Source of the DNA: Pedobacter ureilyticus
Lineage (GTDB): Bacteria; Bacteroidota; Bacteroidia; Sphingobacteriales; Sphingobacteriaceae
NCBI RefSeq assembly: GCF_005925345.1
Contig: NZ_SSHJ01000004.1
Location: 124,001 to 188,000 of the forward strand
DNA length: 64,000 bases
Direction of reading: 5' to 3'
Part shown: positions 37,354 through 46,222 of the stretch, in pieces
Layout: each line of letters begins with the position of its first letter
Position numbering within the stretch: position 1 is the stretch's first letter
Program-made: the position numbers and the translations under genes
Notes under the pieces: model-generated
What the model was told of the DNA's origin: nothing
Seen by the model: the letters and a program-made list of their open reading frames with translations, nothing else
The model's database searches: none

Positions 37354-37770
37354 ATGAAAAAAACATTATTGATTTTATTTTTAGCAGTTGCTTCGTTAAC
37401 TGCATGTAAAAAAGATGAAGAATCTTCAAACAAATTAGAAGGTCGATGGGATTTTGTTAGCGGATACGCAGTCGTAAAAGAAAACGGTGTAATCATTAGC
37501 GAAAAAACAAAAGAACCAGAAGAAGGAGGTGAAGCGTTAATATTTGAAGGAAACAAATTTAGATTGCTTGAGGCAGAGAAGACTGAAAGTACTGGCACTT
37601 TTAGCACTACAGAAAACACTATTAATTTTAAGTTTGATGATGATAGTGATGTGACTTTACCTTTAAAATGGAATTCTTCGACTGAAATTGTAATCACTAC
37701 CGAAGAAACCTATACACAAGAAGGCAAAAATTATCAGGATAAAGAAGAACGAACTTATAAAAAGCGTTAA
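37354..37770 (+). CDS. Lipocalin-like lipoprotein
   Basis: A 138-residue lipoprotein: lipobox LTAC (Cys about residue 18) then KKDEESS, and a beta-rich core LEGRWDFVSGY, then ALIFEGNKFRLLEAE, TGTFSTTENTINF, and VTLPLKWNSSTEIVIT. It is a paralogue of the gene at 17576-18010. It stands as a single-gene unit between two nearly identical terminators, in the space between secG and the outer-membrane barrel gene. Ligand unknown. Confidence 0.65.
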   Translation: MKKTLLILFLAVASLTACKKDEESSNKLEGRWDFVSGYAVVKENGVIISEKTKEPEEGGEALIFEGNKFRLLEAEKTESTGTFSTTENTINFKFDDDSDVTLPLKWNSSTEIVITTEETYTQEGKNYQDKEERTYKKR

Positions 37771-37787
37771 TTATAGCTCTTAAAATA

Positions 37788-37824
37788 AAAACTCCTTGGT
37801 TAAGCGCCAAGGAGTTTTTTGCTT
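37788..37824 (+). terminator. Terminator after the lipocalin-like gene
   Basis: AACTCCTTGGTTAAGCGCCAAGGAGTT hairpin (in two arms) followed by TTTTTTGC. Nearly the same sequence as the secG terminator about 630 bases upstream. Confidence 0.85.
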
Positions 37825-37904
37825 TAGAAAATCTGGGTTCTACTCATTTTTGCACTTCTTAAAACCAAACTCACGTTATATTTATTTAAATTGCATAAAA
37901 AAAC

Positions 37905-40511
37905 TTGTCGTTGGTAAAAACTTCTTTTTTCATCTTTTTATTTGTCTGCTTAATAGGCAATTTCAGCTACTCGCAACGTACTATAACAGATAGCATTAAA
38001 ATAGCAGTAGCTCCACAATACAATGAAGTAGGCAAACTTCACCGATTTTTCTTTGGAGAAAATTATAGAGAAACTTGGGCAACATCTGTTAAAATACGTG
38101 TATTCAATATACTACAAGAAAAAGGAGGATTAAAGATTGTAAAACTTGGTGGCGGTATGCAGACACGTTCGCTGCGCCTCGAAGATAATAAGGGCCGGCA
38201 ATATGTGTTGCGTACATTGCAAAAGTATCCTGACCGGGCACTACCACAAAACCTAAAAGAAACCATTGCGAAAGACATCCTACAAGATCAGGTTTCTACC
38301 GCCAATCCGTTTGCCGCATTAACAGTACCGCCGCTTGCCGAAGCCTTGCAAATTCCGCACATGAACCCCGAAGTGGTTTACGTGGCAGATAGCGAAGGCC
38401 TTGGCGAATACAGAAAAGATTTTGCTAACCAGGTTTTTCTGTTCGAAGAACGAATGCCAGACGATAGCGAGAAAAGCGTAAATACAGAAAAGCTAATTCA
38501 AAGCCTACAAAAAGACAACGATGTTTTTGTAGATCAAAAATTGGTTTTAAGAGCTCGCTTATTAGATATGCTTTTGAGCGATTGGGATAGGCATGAAGAC
38601 CAGTGGCGTTGGGACAAAAGCAAAAGCAATAAAATAGACGTTTACACACCCATACCTCGAGACCGTGATCAGGTATATTATAAAACCTCTGGGGTTTTCC
38701 CTTGGATTGTAGCTCATCAATGGCTAAAATCAAAATTTCAACCTTTTAAAAATGAAATTAGAGACATTAACGGATGGAATTTTAATGCTCGATATTTTGA
38801 TAGGACCTTTTTAAATTCTTTAGACCAAAAAGACTGGGAAGAACAAATTGAATATGTACAGCAACACTTAACGGATTCGGTAATTACTGAGGCGATGAAA
38901 CAAATGCCACCAGAAATTTATCAGATCTCGGGGAAAGATTTAGCCAAAACATTTATCGAAAGAAGAAATCATCTCAAAAAACAAGCGTTAACCTACTACC
39001 AATTTATTGCTATTTATGTGGAAATTCCGGCTAGTGATAAACATGAAAAGTTTTCGATTAATTATTTAGCGGACGGCAAAATTGACCTAACCATTAACAA
39101 AACCAAGAAAGATGGCGTATTAGAGCAAGTTATTTATCAACGTACATTCGATCCATCGGTTACTAAAGAAATAAGACTTTACGGATTTGAGGGCAACAAT
39201 GTTTTTGAGGTAGATGGAAATAATAAATCTGATATTAAAGTACGCTTAGTTGGCGGCAAAAACGATGACACTTTTAAGGTAAACCCAAATTTTGCTAACA
39301 AAAACAAACTTTTCATCTACGATAGAAAAGACGGCAGCAACAAGCTACCTCCAAAAAAACTGGCTAAACTTAAATTAGCAAAAGATACACTGGTTAACAG
39401 TTACAACCGGAAAAGCTTTGTATATGATCGTTTTGAAATAGTGATTTTGCCAGAATACAATAATGATAATGGCGTATCCTTAAATTTTGGATTTAGAGAT
39501 ACCAAACAAGGTTTTAGGAAAGAACCTTACGCTTTTAAGCATGAGCTGATTGCCAATTATTCTATCCCCAGAAAGTCTTTCTTTATCCACTACGAAGCCG
39601 ATTGGAAAAAACTGATTGGCAACTACGATTTGAATATCAAAGCCAGCTCGCAAGGGCCAAATAACGTAGGCAACTTTTTTGGCCTAGGCAACAATTCGCA
39701 ATTTATTGCTTACCTACCCGACGAGGACGGGGAGTTTGATGATGATCAAGATGATAAAATACCCTTTTTTAGAAACCGATATGATTTAGTGGATGCTGAC
39801 ATTAGTTTGCAACGAAACATAGGAAATTTAGAATTAAGCGCTGGCATTACCAACCAATTTTACAACAGTTCCATCAGTAACAATGGCAACAAGTTTTTAG
39901 GTTTCTACGATGCTGCTTTTCCTGAGGAAAATGTTTTTGGCACCAAATGGTACACTGGGCTAAAACTCTCGGCCATTTACGATACCAGAAATAATAAGCT
40001 TGCCCCTACTAAAGGTGTTTATTGGCAAACTTCATTAAGGGGGCTTCAGCAATTAAATGACGACCATCAAAAATCTGGCTTGTTTAATACAGATTTAAGC
40101 GCCTACTTTAATCCAGATGAACATGGCAATTTGGTAATTGCCAACCGTAGTGGATATGGAAAAAGCTTTGGCAACCCAGCTTTTTTTCAAAGGGTGAGAT
40201 TAGGAGGCTCTATCAATTTACGAGGATTTTATCGCGGTCGTTTTACTGGCGACGCCATGGCGTTTAACAACTTAGAGTTACGATTAAAAGTACTCGACTT
40301 CAATTCTTACCTCTTCCCTGGTAAAGTTGGATTGATTGGGTTCCATGATATTGGTAGAGTTTGGTCAAGAGGAGTATCGTCGAGCACTTGGCATAACGGT
40401 TATGGAGGTGGCGTTTTCTTTTCTCCGGCTGATTTAATTTTGTTGCAAGCCGTGGTAGGCACTTCTAAAGAAAGTACAATGACCTACATAGGGATGGGCT
40501 TTAGGTTTTAA
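37905..40511 (+). CDS. Omp85/BamA-type barrel with kinase-like N-terminal half
   Basis: An 868-residue outer-membrane protein. After a signal peptide (about 1-23, ending SYSQ), residues about 70-340 lack POTRA domains. They look instead like a minimal kinase fold: a Gly-rich strand (KLGGGMQTRSLRL), a basic strand with YVLRTLQKYP (about 100-109), LFEERM, then SDWDRHEDQW (D226-W-D-R-H230-E-D) and IPRDRDQ (D253, D255), like DRH...D in HipA/Fam20C-type kinases. Residues about 470-868 are an Omp85/surface-antigen beta-barrel (GVYWQTSLRG, RVRLGGSINLRGFYRGRF, ending in MGFRF). The start is a TTG (37905 or 37911); I see no ATG. The kinase reading is inference. Confidence 0.7.
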   Translation: MSLVKTSFFIFLFVCLIGNFSYSQRTITDSIKIAVAPQYNEVGKLHRFFFGENYRETWATSVKIRVFNILQEKGGLKIVKLGGGMQTRSLRLEDNKGRQYVLRTLQKYPDRALPQNLKETIAKDILQDQVSTANPFAALTVPPLAEALQIPHMNPEVVYVADSEGLGEYRKDFANQVFLFEERMPDDSEKSVNTEKLIQSLQKDNDVFVDQKLVLRARLLDMLLSDWDRHEDQWRWDKSKSNKIDVYTPIPRDRDQVYYKTSGVFPWIVAHQWLKSKFQPFKNEIRDINGWNFNARYFDRTFLNSLDQKDWEEQIEYVQQHLTDSVITEAMKQMPPEIYQISGKDLAKTFIERRNHLKKQALTYYQFIAIYVEIPASDKHEKFSINYLADGKIDLTINKTKKDGVLEQVIYQRTFDPSVTKEIRLYGFEGNNVFEVDGNNKSDIKVRLVGGKNDDTFKVNPNFANKNKLFIYDRKDGSNKLPPKKLAKLKLAKDTLVNSYNRKSFVYDRFEIVILPEYNNDNGVSLNFGFRDTKQGFRKEPYAFKHELIANYSIPRKSFFIHYEADWKKLIGNYDLNIKASSQGPNNVGNFFGLGNNSQFIAYLPDEDGEFDDDQDDKIPFFRNRYDLVDADISLQRNIGNLELSAGITNQFYNSSISNNGNKFLGFYDAAFPEENVFGTKWYTGLKLSAIYDTRNNKLAPTKGVYWQTSLRGLQQLNDDHQKSGLFNTDLSAYFNPDEHGNLVIANRSGYGKSFGNPAFFQRVRLGGSINLRGFYRGRFTGDAMAFNNLELRLKVLDFNSYLFPGKVGLIGFHDIGRVWSRGVSSSTWHNGYGGGVFFSPADLILLQAVVGTSKESTMTYIGMGFRF

Positions 40512-40536
40512 ACCCAAGCACGGGTTTAAATTAACT

Positions 40537-40612
40537 AGCCCCGACAGTAGCGGACACGTAGTGGCAAACCTATGTGTTTGCCAACGTAGTAAAGCGAATG
40601 GCGGGACTATCC
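40537..40612 (+). repeat. Dispersed CCCGAC...GCGGGACT repeat, copy 3
   Basis: CCCCGACAGTAGCGGACACG and then AGCGAATGGCGGGACTATC with an internal GGCAAACCTATGTGTTTGCC palindrome (20 bases). Compare 1637-1704 and 33473-33527. Confidence 0.55.
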
Positions 40613-40684
40613 GTAAATAAATGCCACTACATTTTCGCTCCTAAAAAAATCTGAAATTTCTACAGCTATTTTGCTACATCACTC

Positions 40685-40730
40685 TGTCAGTCTGGCACCA
40701 AAAAACATCGTGTTTTTGACCCAACTGACA
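40685..40730. promoter_or_regulatory. Palindrome upstream of groES
   Basis: TGTCAGT (40685-40691) pairs with ACTGACA (40724-40730), and an inner AAAAACA/TGTTTTT pair continues the stem around TCG. It is about 100 bases before groES. It is not a CIRCE element (TTAGCACTC-N9-GAGTGCTAA), which I do not find. Candidate operator or mRNA control element for the chaperonin operon. Confidence 0.5.
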
Positions 40731-40831
40731 AAGCCGTGAAAATTTGGCAAGCTAAAACCTATTGGCATAATAACTGATGAAGTGTTTATGTTAAATTAAA
40801 AATTTTAAATCAAAATAATATTATTAGAGTT

Positions 40832-41110
40832 ATGGCTTTAAATTTAAAACCAATTGGAGACAGGATTGTGGTAGAAGCTGCACCTGCTGAAGAAAAAACG
40901 GCTTCTGGTATCTATATCCCTGATACTGCAAAAGAAAAACCTCAACAAGGAACTATAGTTGCTGTTGGCGCTGGTAAAAAAGATGAACCAATGACTGTAA
41001 AAGTTGGCGACACAGTGCTTTATGGCAAATTCGCTGGTACTGAAGTATCTCACGAAGGAAAAGAGTATTTAATTATGCGTGAAGCAGATATTTACGCGGT
41101 AATAGGATAA
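40832..41110 (+). CDS. groES: Co-chaperonin GroES
   Basis: GroES caps GroEL during ATP-driven folding. The 92-residue protein has the full family layout: [29 protein letters not shown], with the mobile loop TASGIYI, then [27 protein letters not shown] and the closing [14 protein letters not shown]. It leads the groES-groEL operon. Confidence 0.97.
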   Translation: MALNLKPIGDRIVVEAAPAEEKTASGIYIPDTAKEKPQQGTIVAVGAGKKDEPMTVKVGDTVLYGKFAGTEVSHEGKEYLIMREADIYAVIG

Positions 41111-41188
41111 CATTAACAATTAGCAGATGCGATGATTGGTGAATTAGCTAATTATCAAATCCTCAAATTATCAAATTTCATTTTAACA

Positions 41189-42829
41189 ATGGCAAAACAA
41201 GTAAGATATAACGTTGAAGCTCGCGACGCACTTAAAAAAGGTGTAGACACTTTAGCAAATGCAGTAAAAGTAACTTTAGGTCCAAAAGGACGTAACGTAA
41301 TTATCGATAAAAAATTTGGCTCACCAGCAATCACTAAAGATGGTGTTACGGTAGCTAAAGAAATCGATCTGAAAGACCCAATTGAAAACATGGGTGCACA
41401 AATGGTAAAGGAAGTAGCTTCTAAAACTGCTGATATTGCAGGTGATGGAACTACTACTGCGACCGTTTTAGCGCAGGCAATTGTAACTGCTGGTATTAAA
41501 AACGTAGCTGCTGGTGCAAACCCAATGGATTTGAAACGTGGTATCGATAAAGCGGTTGCTGCTGTAGTAGAGAACTTGAAAACTCAATCTCAAACTGTAG
41601 GCGAAGACAACAACAAAATCAAGCAAGTTGCTTCAATTTCTGCAAACAATGACGAGGTAATCGGTTCGTTAATTGCTGAGGCAATGCAAAAAGTAGGTAA
41701 AGATGGTGTAATTACTGTAGAAGAAGCAAAAGGTACTGAAACAGAAGTAAAAACTGTAGAAGGTATGCAATTCGACAGAGGTTACCTTTCTCCGTACTTC
41801 GTAACTAACGCGGATAAAATGGAAGCTGATTTAGACTCGCCTTTCATCTTAATCTACGACAAAAAAATCAGCAACATGAAAGAGTTGTTGCCAGTATTGG
41901 AAAAAACGGTACAAACTGGTAAACCGCTTTTAATCATCGCTGAAGATTTAGACGGTGAAGCATTAGCTACTTTGGTAGTTAACAAAATCCGTGGCTCGCT
42001 GAAAGTGGCTGCTGTTAAAGCTCCAGGTTTTGGTGATAGAAGAAAAGCAATGTTAGAAGACATCGCTATCTTAACTGGCGGTACTGTAATTTCTGAAGAA
42101 AGAGGTTACAAATTAGAAAATGCTGATCTTTCTTACTTAGGTACTGCAGAGAAAGTAGTAGTTGATAAAGACAATACTACTGTAATCAATGGTGCTGGTA
42201 AAACTGAAGATATCAAAGCTCGTGTTGGTCAAATCAAAGCTCAAATCGAAACTACAACTTCAGATTACGATAAAGAAAAATTACAAGAGCGTTTAGCTAA
42301 ACTTTCTGGCGGTGTTGCCGTACTTTACGTAGGTGCTGCTTCGGAAGTTGAAATGAAAGAGAAAAAAGACCGTGTTGATGATGCTTTACATGCCACTCGT
42401 GCAGCGGTAGAAGAAGGTATTGTTGCTGGTGGTGGTGTTGCTTTCATTCGTGCGGTAGAAGCTTTAGCAGACTTAAAAGGATCTAACGAAGACGAAACTA
42501 CCGGTATAGCTATCGTTAAACGTGCTATCGAAGAACCATTACGTCAAATTTGTGAAAACGCAGGTATCGAAGGTTCTATCGTTGTACAAAAAGTAAAAGA
42601 AGGCACTGCAGATTATGGCTACAATGCTCGTACTGATGTTTACGAAAACTTAATCGGCGCTGGTGTAATCGACCCAACTAAAGTATCTCGTGTGGCATTA
42701 GAAAACGCAGCTTCAATTGCGGCAATGTTGTTAACTACTGAAGTAGTTTTAGCAGATGAGCCAGAAGCAGCAGACGCTGGTCACTCGCACCCACCAATGG
42801 GCGGCGGCGGCATGGGCGGCATGATGTAA
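41189..42829 (+). CDS. groEL: Chaperonin GroEL
   Basis: The 60-kDa folding chamber. From the ATG at 41189 ([18 protein letters not shown]) the 546-residue protein has [24 protein letters not shown], the apical domain, [18 protein letters not shown], and the Gly/Met-rich tail GGGGMGGMM. An in-frame start at 41132 would add 19 residues and disagrees with the family. It lies 78 bases after groES. Confidence 0.98.
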   Translation: MAKQVRYNVEARDALKKGVDTLANAVKVTLGPKGRNVIIDKKFGSPAITKDGVTVAKEIDLKDPIENMGAQMVKEVASKTADIAGDGTTTATVLAQAIVTAGIKNVAAGANPMDLKRGIDKAVAAVVENLKTQSQTVGEDNNKIKQVASISANNDEVIGSLIAEAMQKVGKDGVITVEEAKGTETEVKTVEGMQFDRGYLSPYFVTNADKMEADLDSPFILIYDKKISNMKELLPVLEKTVQTGKPLLIIAEDLDGEALATLVVNKIRGSLKVAAVKAPGFGDRRKAMLEDIAILTGGTVISEERGYKLENADLSYLGTAEKVVVDKDNTTVINGAGKTEDIKARVGQIKAQIETTTSDYDKEKLQERLAKLSGGVAVLYVGAASEVEMKEKKDRVDDALHATRAAVEEGIVAGGGVAFIRAVEALADLKGSNEDETTGIAIVKRAIEEPLRQICENAGIEGSIVVQKVKEGTADYGYNARTDVYENLIGAGVIDPTKVSRVALENAASIAAMLLTTEVVLADEPEAADAGHSHPPMGGGGMGGMM

Positions 42830-42833
42830 AAGC

Positions 42834-42866
42834 CCCTCTAAATCTCCCCTTAGGGGAGACTGTATA
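42834..42866 (+). repeat. CTCCCCT-type palindromic repeat after groEL
   Basis: GCCCCTCTAAATCTCCCC followed by TTAGGGGAGACTGTA, about 4 bases after the groEL stop. Same sequence and orientation relative to its gene as after secA (13607-13638). Confidence 0.8.
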
Positions 42867-42904
42867 GCGACTAGTCAGGAGTAACCTTGGGCTTGTCGAA
42901 GTAT

Positions 42905-42943
42905 AAAAAATCCCTCAAGGCGCAAGTTTTGAGGGATTTTTTG
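42905..42943 (+). terminator. Terminator of groES-groEL
   Basis: AAAAAATCCCTCAA (42905-42918) pairs with TTGAGGGATTTTTT across GGCGCAAGT-like loop bases, then T-rich. Strong rho-independent terminator. Confidence 0.9.
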
Positions 42944-43416
42944 TCTATTCTTCTCGTCATTTTGACCGCAGCGTAACTTGTACCGATTTATCGGTAGCGA
43001 GTGGAGAAATCTATTAACTTTATAGTATAACTATAAAAGTATCTCTGTAATTTGAAGCGCAATTTCTCTGCTGTTATCTTCCGAAATTCTGCCTGTCCCG
43101 AATTTACTTCGGGTGCTTTCCGCTAAAATCTTTTTTGCAATCCGTCTGTCGTCATTTCGAACGTATGTGAGAACTGAAAAAAAGCGAGGCTAAATCTCAA
43201 GCCATTGCTATCAACCAACAGATTTCTCTTCGTTCCTCATCGAAATGACGTAAAAAAAAAGTATTTCCGCTTCTACCGATAGCTATCGGTACCGGGCTAG
43301 TTAACAATACCAATAAAACCACAACCAATTCTTTGCAACCCAGTCTTTATTCTTTGTTCCTTATTCTTTGCTCATCCTAACTTGCGGACTACCGAAAAAC
43401 TTTCTACTTTTAATCC
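42944..43416. other. Gene-free repeat-rich gap
   Basis: Between groEL and the MgtC gene there is no gene. I see a half element GTCATTTTGACCGCAGCG (42958-42975), a TACCGATTTATCGGTA palindrome (42981-42996), a full GTCATTTCGA...TCGAAATGAC element (43151-43250) and an 18-bp perfect palindrome TACCGATAGCTATCGGTA (43274-43291). Confidence 0.7.
43151..43250. repeat. GTCATTTCGA palindromic element
   Basis: GTCATTTCGAACG at the left and CGTTCCTCATCGAAATGAC at the right form an imperfect inverted repeat with a lopsided middle. Half or whole relatives lie at 2543-2577, 42958-43013 and inside the 28-kb element. Confidence 0.7.
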
Positions 43417-44076
43417 ATGTGGGAAATATTAGGCGATAGAAATCAATTCCTTACCATTGCAGAAGTAAACAAGTTTTTGCTGGCCATTTTTTTGTGCGGT
43501 TTAATTGGCGCAGAACGCGAATACCGCAGCAAATCTGCCGGTTTAAAAACCATGATCATGATTGGTTTAGGCTCAGCGTTATTTACTGTACTCTCCGTAA
43601 AAATTGGCGACGTTAGTCATGACCGTATTGCCTCTAATATTGTAACGGGGATAGGTTTTTTAGGTGCTGGCGTAATATTTAAAGAAGAAAACCGTGTAAA
43701 AGGTTTAACCACTGCCTGCGTAATCTGGATTGTAGCTGCTATTGGTATGGCTGTGGGTTCTGGCTATTTTATACAGGCCATTGGCGTAACGGCAGTGGTG
43801 TTGTTATCGCTATTGGTTTTTCCTTATGTAGAAAACATCGCCGATCGTCGCTTTACCAGACGTACTTATCGAATTGTAAAAAAATACCAGAACAAAGATT
43901 TAGACAATTACGAATTGATCTTCAAAAAGTACAAGCTTAAAGCTAGCCGCGGCAAACATCAATTGGCTAACGGCATCATTACCGGCACTTGGGACGCCAT
44001 TGGCAGCCCACAAAAGCACCACGAATTTGTAGAAGCCATGTTGCAAGATGATGGTATTTTAGAGTTTGATTTTTAA
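43417..44076 (+). CDS. MgtC/SapB family membrane protein
   Basis: A 219-residue inner-membrane protein with the MgtC core: FLLAIFLCGLIGAEREYRSKSAGLKTMIMIGLG (in two parts), then SNIVTGIGFLGAGVIF and KGLTTACVIWIVAAIGMAVGSG, making about four transmembrane helices, and a soluble C-terminal tail of about 75 residues. The family is tied to Mg2+ homeostasis and intracellular survival, although many members are of unknown role. Single gene. Confidence 0.88.
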   Translation: MWEILGDRNQFLTIAEVNKFLLAIFLCGLIGAEREYRSKSAGLKTMIMIGLGSALFTVLSVKIGDVSHDRIASNIVTGIGFLGAGVIFKEENRVKGLTTACVIWIVAAIGMAVGSGYFIQAIGVTAVVLLSLLVFPYVENIADRRFTRRTYRIVKKYQNKDLDNYELIFKKYKLKASRGKHQLANGIITGTWDAIGSPQKHHEFVEAMLQDDGILEFDF

Positions 44077-44081
44077 TAGGC

Positions 44082-44597
44082 TCATTGCGAAGCCATGTCT
44101 GCTGCTCCATTTTGATTGCTAAGCTCAGAAAAGAAAACGTCTTTTCGAAGCTGTAGATCTAATTTTTTCTCATCAATTACCATCGTATTAGACCATGCGT
44201 CATGCCACGGATTACAAGGCGTGCCAAACGCACTAAGCGCATTAAATGGAATGCAACGAATGATATTACGAATAAATGCTTTTTGAAAGCTCATCTCACT
44301 ACCATCCGAATTGATTGCTTTGGTACCAGTAATTACTTTCCCTAAAGTTTTACCACCACATGCAGCTTCAATAATGAACATTAACATCCCGTAACAGATT
44401 AAGGAAACAATTCGACTTAAAATGCCACTATCTTCATCTGGTAATAGCTCTGGCTTAAAAAATCCGACTACAATACCCAATAAAAATGCTACAACGTAAA
44501 ATAGCAAAGCATCTATCAAATAATTAGCAAATCTCTTTCCTGTACTTGCCCTACTGTAATCTAAATCTAACTCTTCGTGAAGGTGTATTTGTTGCAT
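44082..44597 (-). CDS. RDD family membrane protein
   Basis: A 171-residue protein with the RDD architecture: an N-terminal basic/acidic piece ending in KRFANYLIDALLFYVVAF (Arg and Asp at the first helix), a second hydrophobic helix (about 66-88), and CGGKTLGKVITGTKAINSDG, with a closing helix-rich part. RDD proteins are often transporters or membrane-anchored partners; function unknown. Convergent with mgtC, 5 bases between stops. Confidence 0.8.
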   Translation of the reverse strand: MQQIHLHEELDLDYSRASTGKRFANYLIDALLFYVVAFLLGIVVGFFKPELLPDEDSGILSRIVSLICYGMLMFIIEAACGGKTLGKVITGTKAINSDGSEMSFQKAFIRNIIRCIPFNALSAFGTPCNPWHDAWSNTMVIDEKKLDLQLRKDVFFSELSNQNGAADMASQ

Positions 44598-44685
44598 AGC
44601 GTTAATTAATTAAGCGTTTATTTTATTGAGCATGAAGATAATAAATTGCTGATATATTCCTAGCTATTAAATCCCAAAACAATCG

Positions 44686-44693
44686 TAGCTTTG
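44686..44693 (+). promoter_or_regulatory. Candidate -7 box directly before the serine dehydratase
   Basis: TAGCTTTG ends 5 bases before the ATG at 44699, so transcription from it would begin at or just before the start codon. Same arrangement as purD. No clear -33 element. Confidence 0.4.
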
Positions 44694-44698
44694 CGCTT

Positions 44699-46126
44699 AT
44701 GCCAAATGAACAAATTTCAGTTTTCGATATATTTAAGATAGGAATTGGTCCATCTAGTTCACATACACTTGGTCCTTGGAGAGCAGCGCAGCAATTTACC
44801 AATAGCTTGGCGGCACAAAGCGTGCTTGCAGATGTAGAGCAAGTAAAAATCTTACTCTACGGATCTTTAGCTAAAACTGGCAAAGGCCACGGAACTGATG
44901 TTGCTATTTTATTAGGTTTGGCCGGCGGCGACCCAGTTACTTTTGATGTAAATGCCATTGACAGTACCGTTGCTGAAATTAAGGAAACTCAACAGCTTAA
45001 TTTGGCAGGCCAACAAAACATCAGCTTTGCTTATAATGACGATTTGATTTTCTTATTTGCCGAAAGCTTACCTTTCCATCCCAACGCCGTTACTTTTCAG
45101 GCATTTTTGGCTACCGGCAAAGCAATTTCCGAAACATATTACAGCGTAGGCGGTGGCTTTGTAGTTAAAGAAGGTCAAGATAGTTCAGAAAAAGAACTGG
45201 TAGATCTACCATTTCCAGTTGAAAAAGCCAGCGAGCTTTTACATTGGTGTTTATCTACCGGCTTAAAAGTAAGCGAAGTGGTAATGGAAAACGAAACTGC
45301 TTGGCGGACAGAAGCAGAAACAAAAAAAGGGATTTTACAACATTACAAGGTAATTAAGGAATGTATTTATAGAGGTTGCCATACTGCTGGTTTTTTACCT
45401 GGCGGATTGGATGTTGCCCGTAGAGCAGCAAAACTGAACCAGCGCTTAATAGGCGAACAAACCTATACCGATTATGATAGCTGGATGATGGCTATTCGAA
45501 ATGGCGGAATGGGTTTTAATTATATTTTAGATTGGGTAAGCTGTTTTGCTTTGGCAGTAAATGAGGAAAATGCCGCCTTTGGCCGAGTGGTAACGGCACC
45601 AACCAACGGCGCAGCTGGGGTAATTCCAGCGGTACTACAATATTTTATCACTTTTTGCAATGGTTATACGGAAGATAAAATCATCCAGTTTATCGCTTGT
45701 GCTAGCGAGATAGGCAGCATTTTCAAAAAAGGCGCTACCATTTCTGCAGCCATGGGTGGTTGTCAAGCAGAAATCGGGGTATCGTCGGCAATGGCAGCGG
45801 CAGCTTTAACAGAATGTTTAGGTGGCTCGCAACGCCAGGTATTAATGGCAGCAGAGATAGCCATGGAACATCACTTAGGTTTAACCTGCGACCCAATTGG
45901 TGGTTTGGTACAAATCCCTTGCATCGAACGCAATACCATGGGTGCTATTAAAGCCATTACGGCTAGCCAGTTGGCACTACAAAGCAATCCTGATAAGGCA
46001 AAAGTGAGCTTAGATGCCGTGGTAAATACCATGTGGGAAACCGCTTTGGATATGAACTCTAAATACAAAGAAACTTCTGACGGTGGCTTGGCTACAAATA
46101 TTCCTATTAGCTTGCCAGAGTGCTAG
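44699..46126 (+). CDS. sdaA: L-serine ammonia-lyase, iron-sulfur dependent, single chain
   Basis: L-serine dehydratase converts serine to pyruvate and ammonia with a [4Fe-4S] cluster. The 475-residue protein has both the N-terminal beta domain ([20 protein letters not shown]) and the C-terminal alpha domain in one chain. Cluster cysteines lie in the segments [18 protein letters not shown] and [18 protein letters not shown]. Length and motif order match bacterial one-subunit SdaA. Single gene, no serine biosynthetic partner nearby (the SerB fusion is 20 kb away). Confidence 0.95.
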   Translation: MPNEQISVFDIFKIGIGPSSSHTLGPWRAAQQFTNSLAAQSVLADVEQVKILLYGSLAKTGKGHGTDVAILLGLAGGDPVTFDVNAIDSTVAEIKETQQLNLAGQQNISFAYNDDLIFLFAESLPFHPNAVTFQAFLATGKAISETYYSVGGGFVVKEGQDSSEKELVDLPFPVEKASELLHWCLSTGLKVSEVVMENETAWRTEAETKKGILQHYKVIKECIYRGCHTAGFLPGGLDVARRAAKLNQRLIGEQTYTDYDSWMMAIRNGGMGFNYILDWVSCFALAVNEENAAFGRVVTAPTNGAAGVIPAVLQYFITFCNGYTEDKIIQFIACASEIGSIFKKGATISAAMGGCQAEIGVSSAMAAAALTECLGGSQRQVLMAAEIAMEHHLGLTCDPIGGLVQIPCIERNTMGAIKAITASQLALQSNPDKAKVSLDAVVNTMWETALDMNSKYKETSDGGLATNIPISLPEC

Positions 46127-46222
46127 ATTAAGTTAAAAGTCGAAAGTAAAAAGTTTGTCTGTAGAATCAGCGAATATCTGCGGTAAAAATCTGCGCAATC
46201 AGCGAGGTATTTAAAAAGTGAT

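Larger units (their letters stand above)
40512..40831. other. Gene-free gap before groES
   Basis: This 320-base gap holds a small palindrome at the barrel-gene stop (about 40507-40529), dispersed repeat copy 3 (40537-40612) and a 46-bp imperfect palindrome (40685-40730). No gene is seen. Confidence 0.7.

Noticed and set aside
40745..40790. Possible sigma-54 promoter upstream of groES (TTGGCA boxes)
   Set aside because: TTGGCA occurs twice, but no TGC at the proper -12 distance follows either copy.
40512..40831. CIRCE element before groES
   Set aside because: No TTAGCACTC-N9-GAGTGCTAA or close match in the gap.
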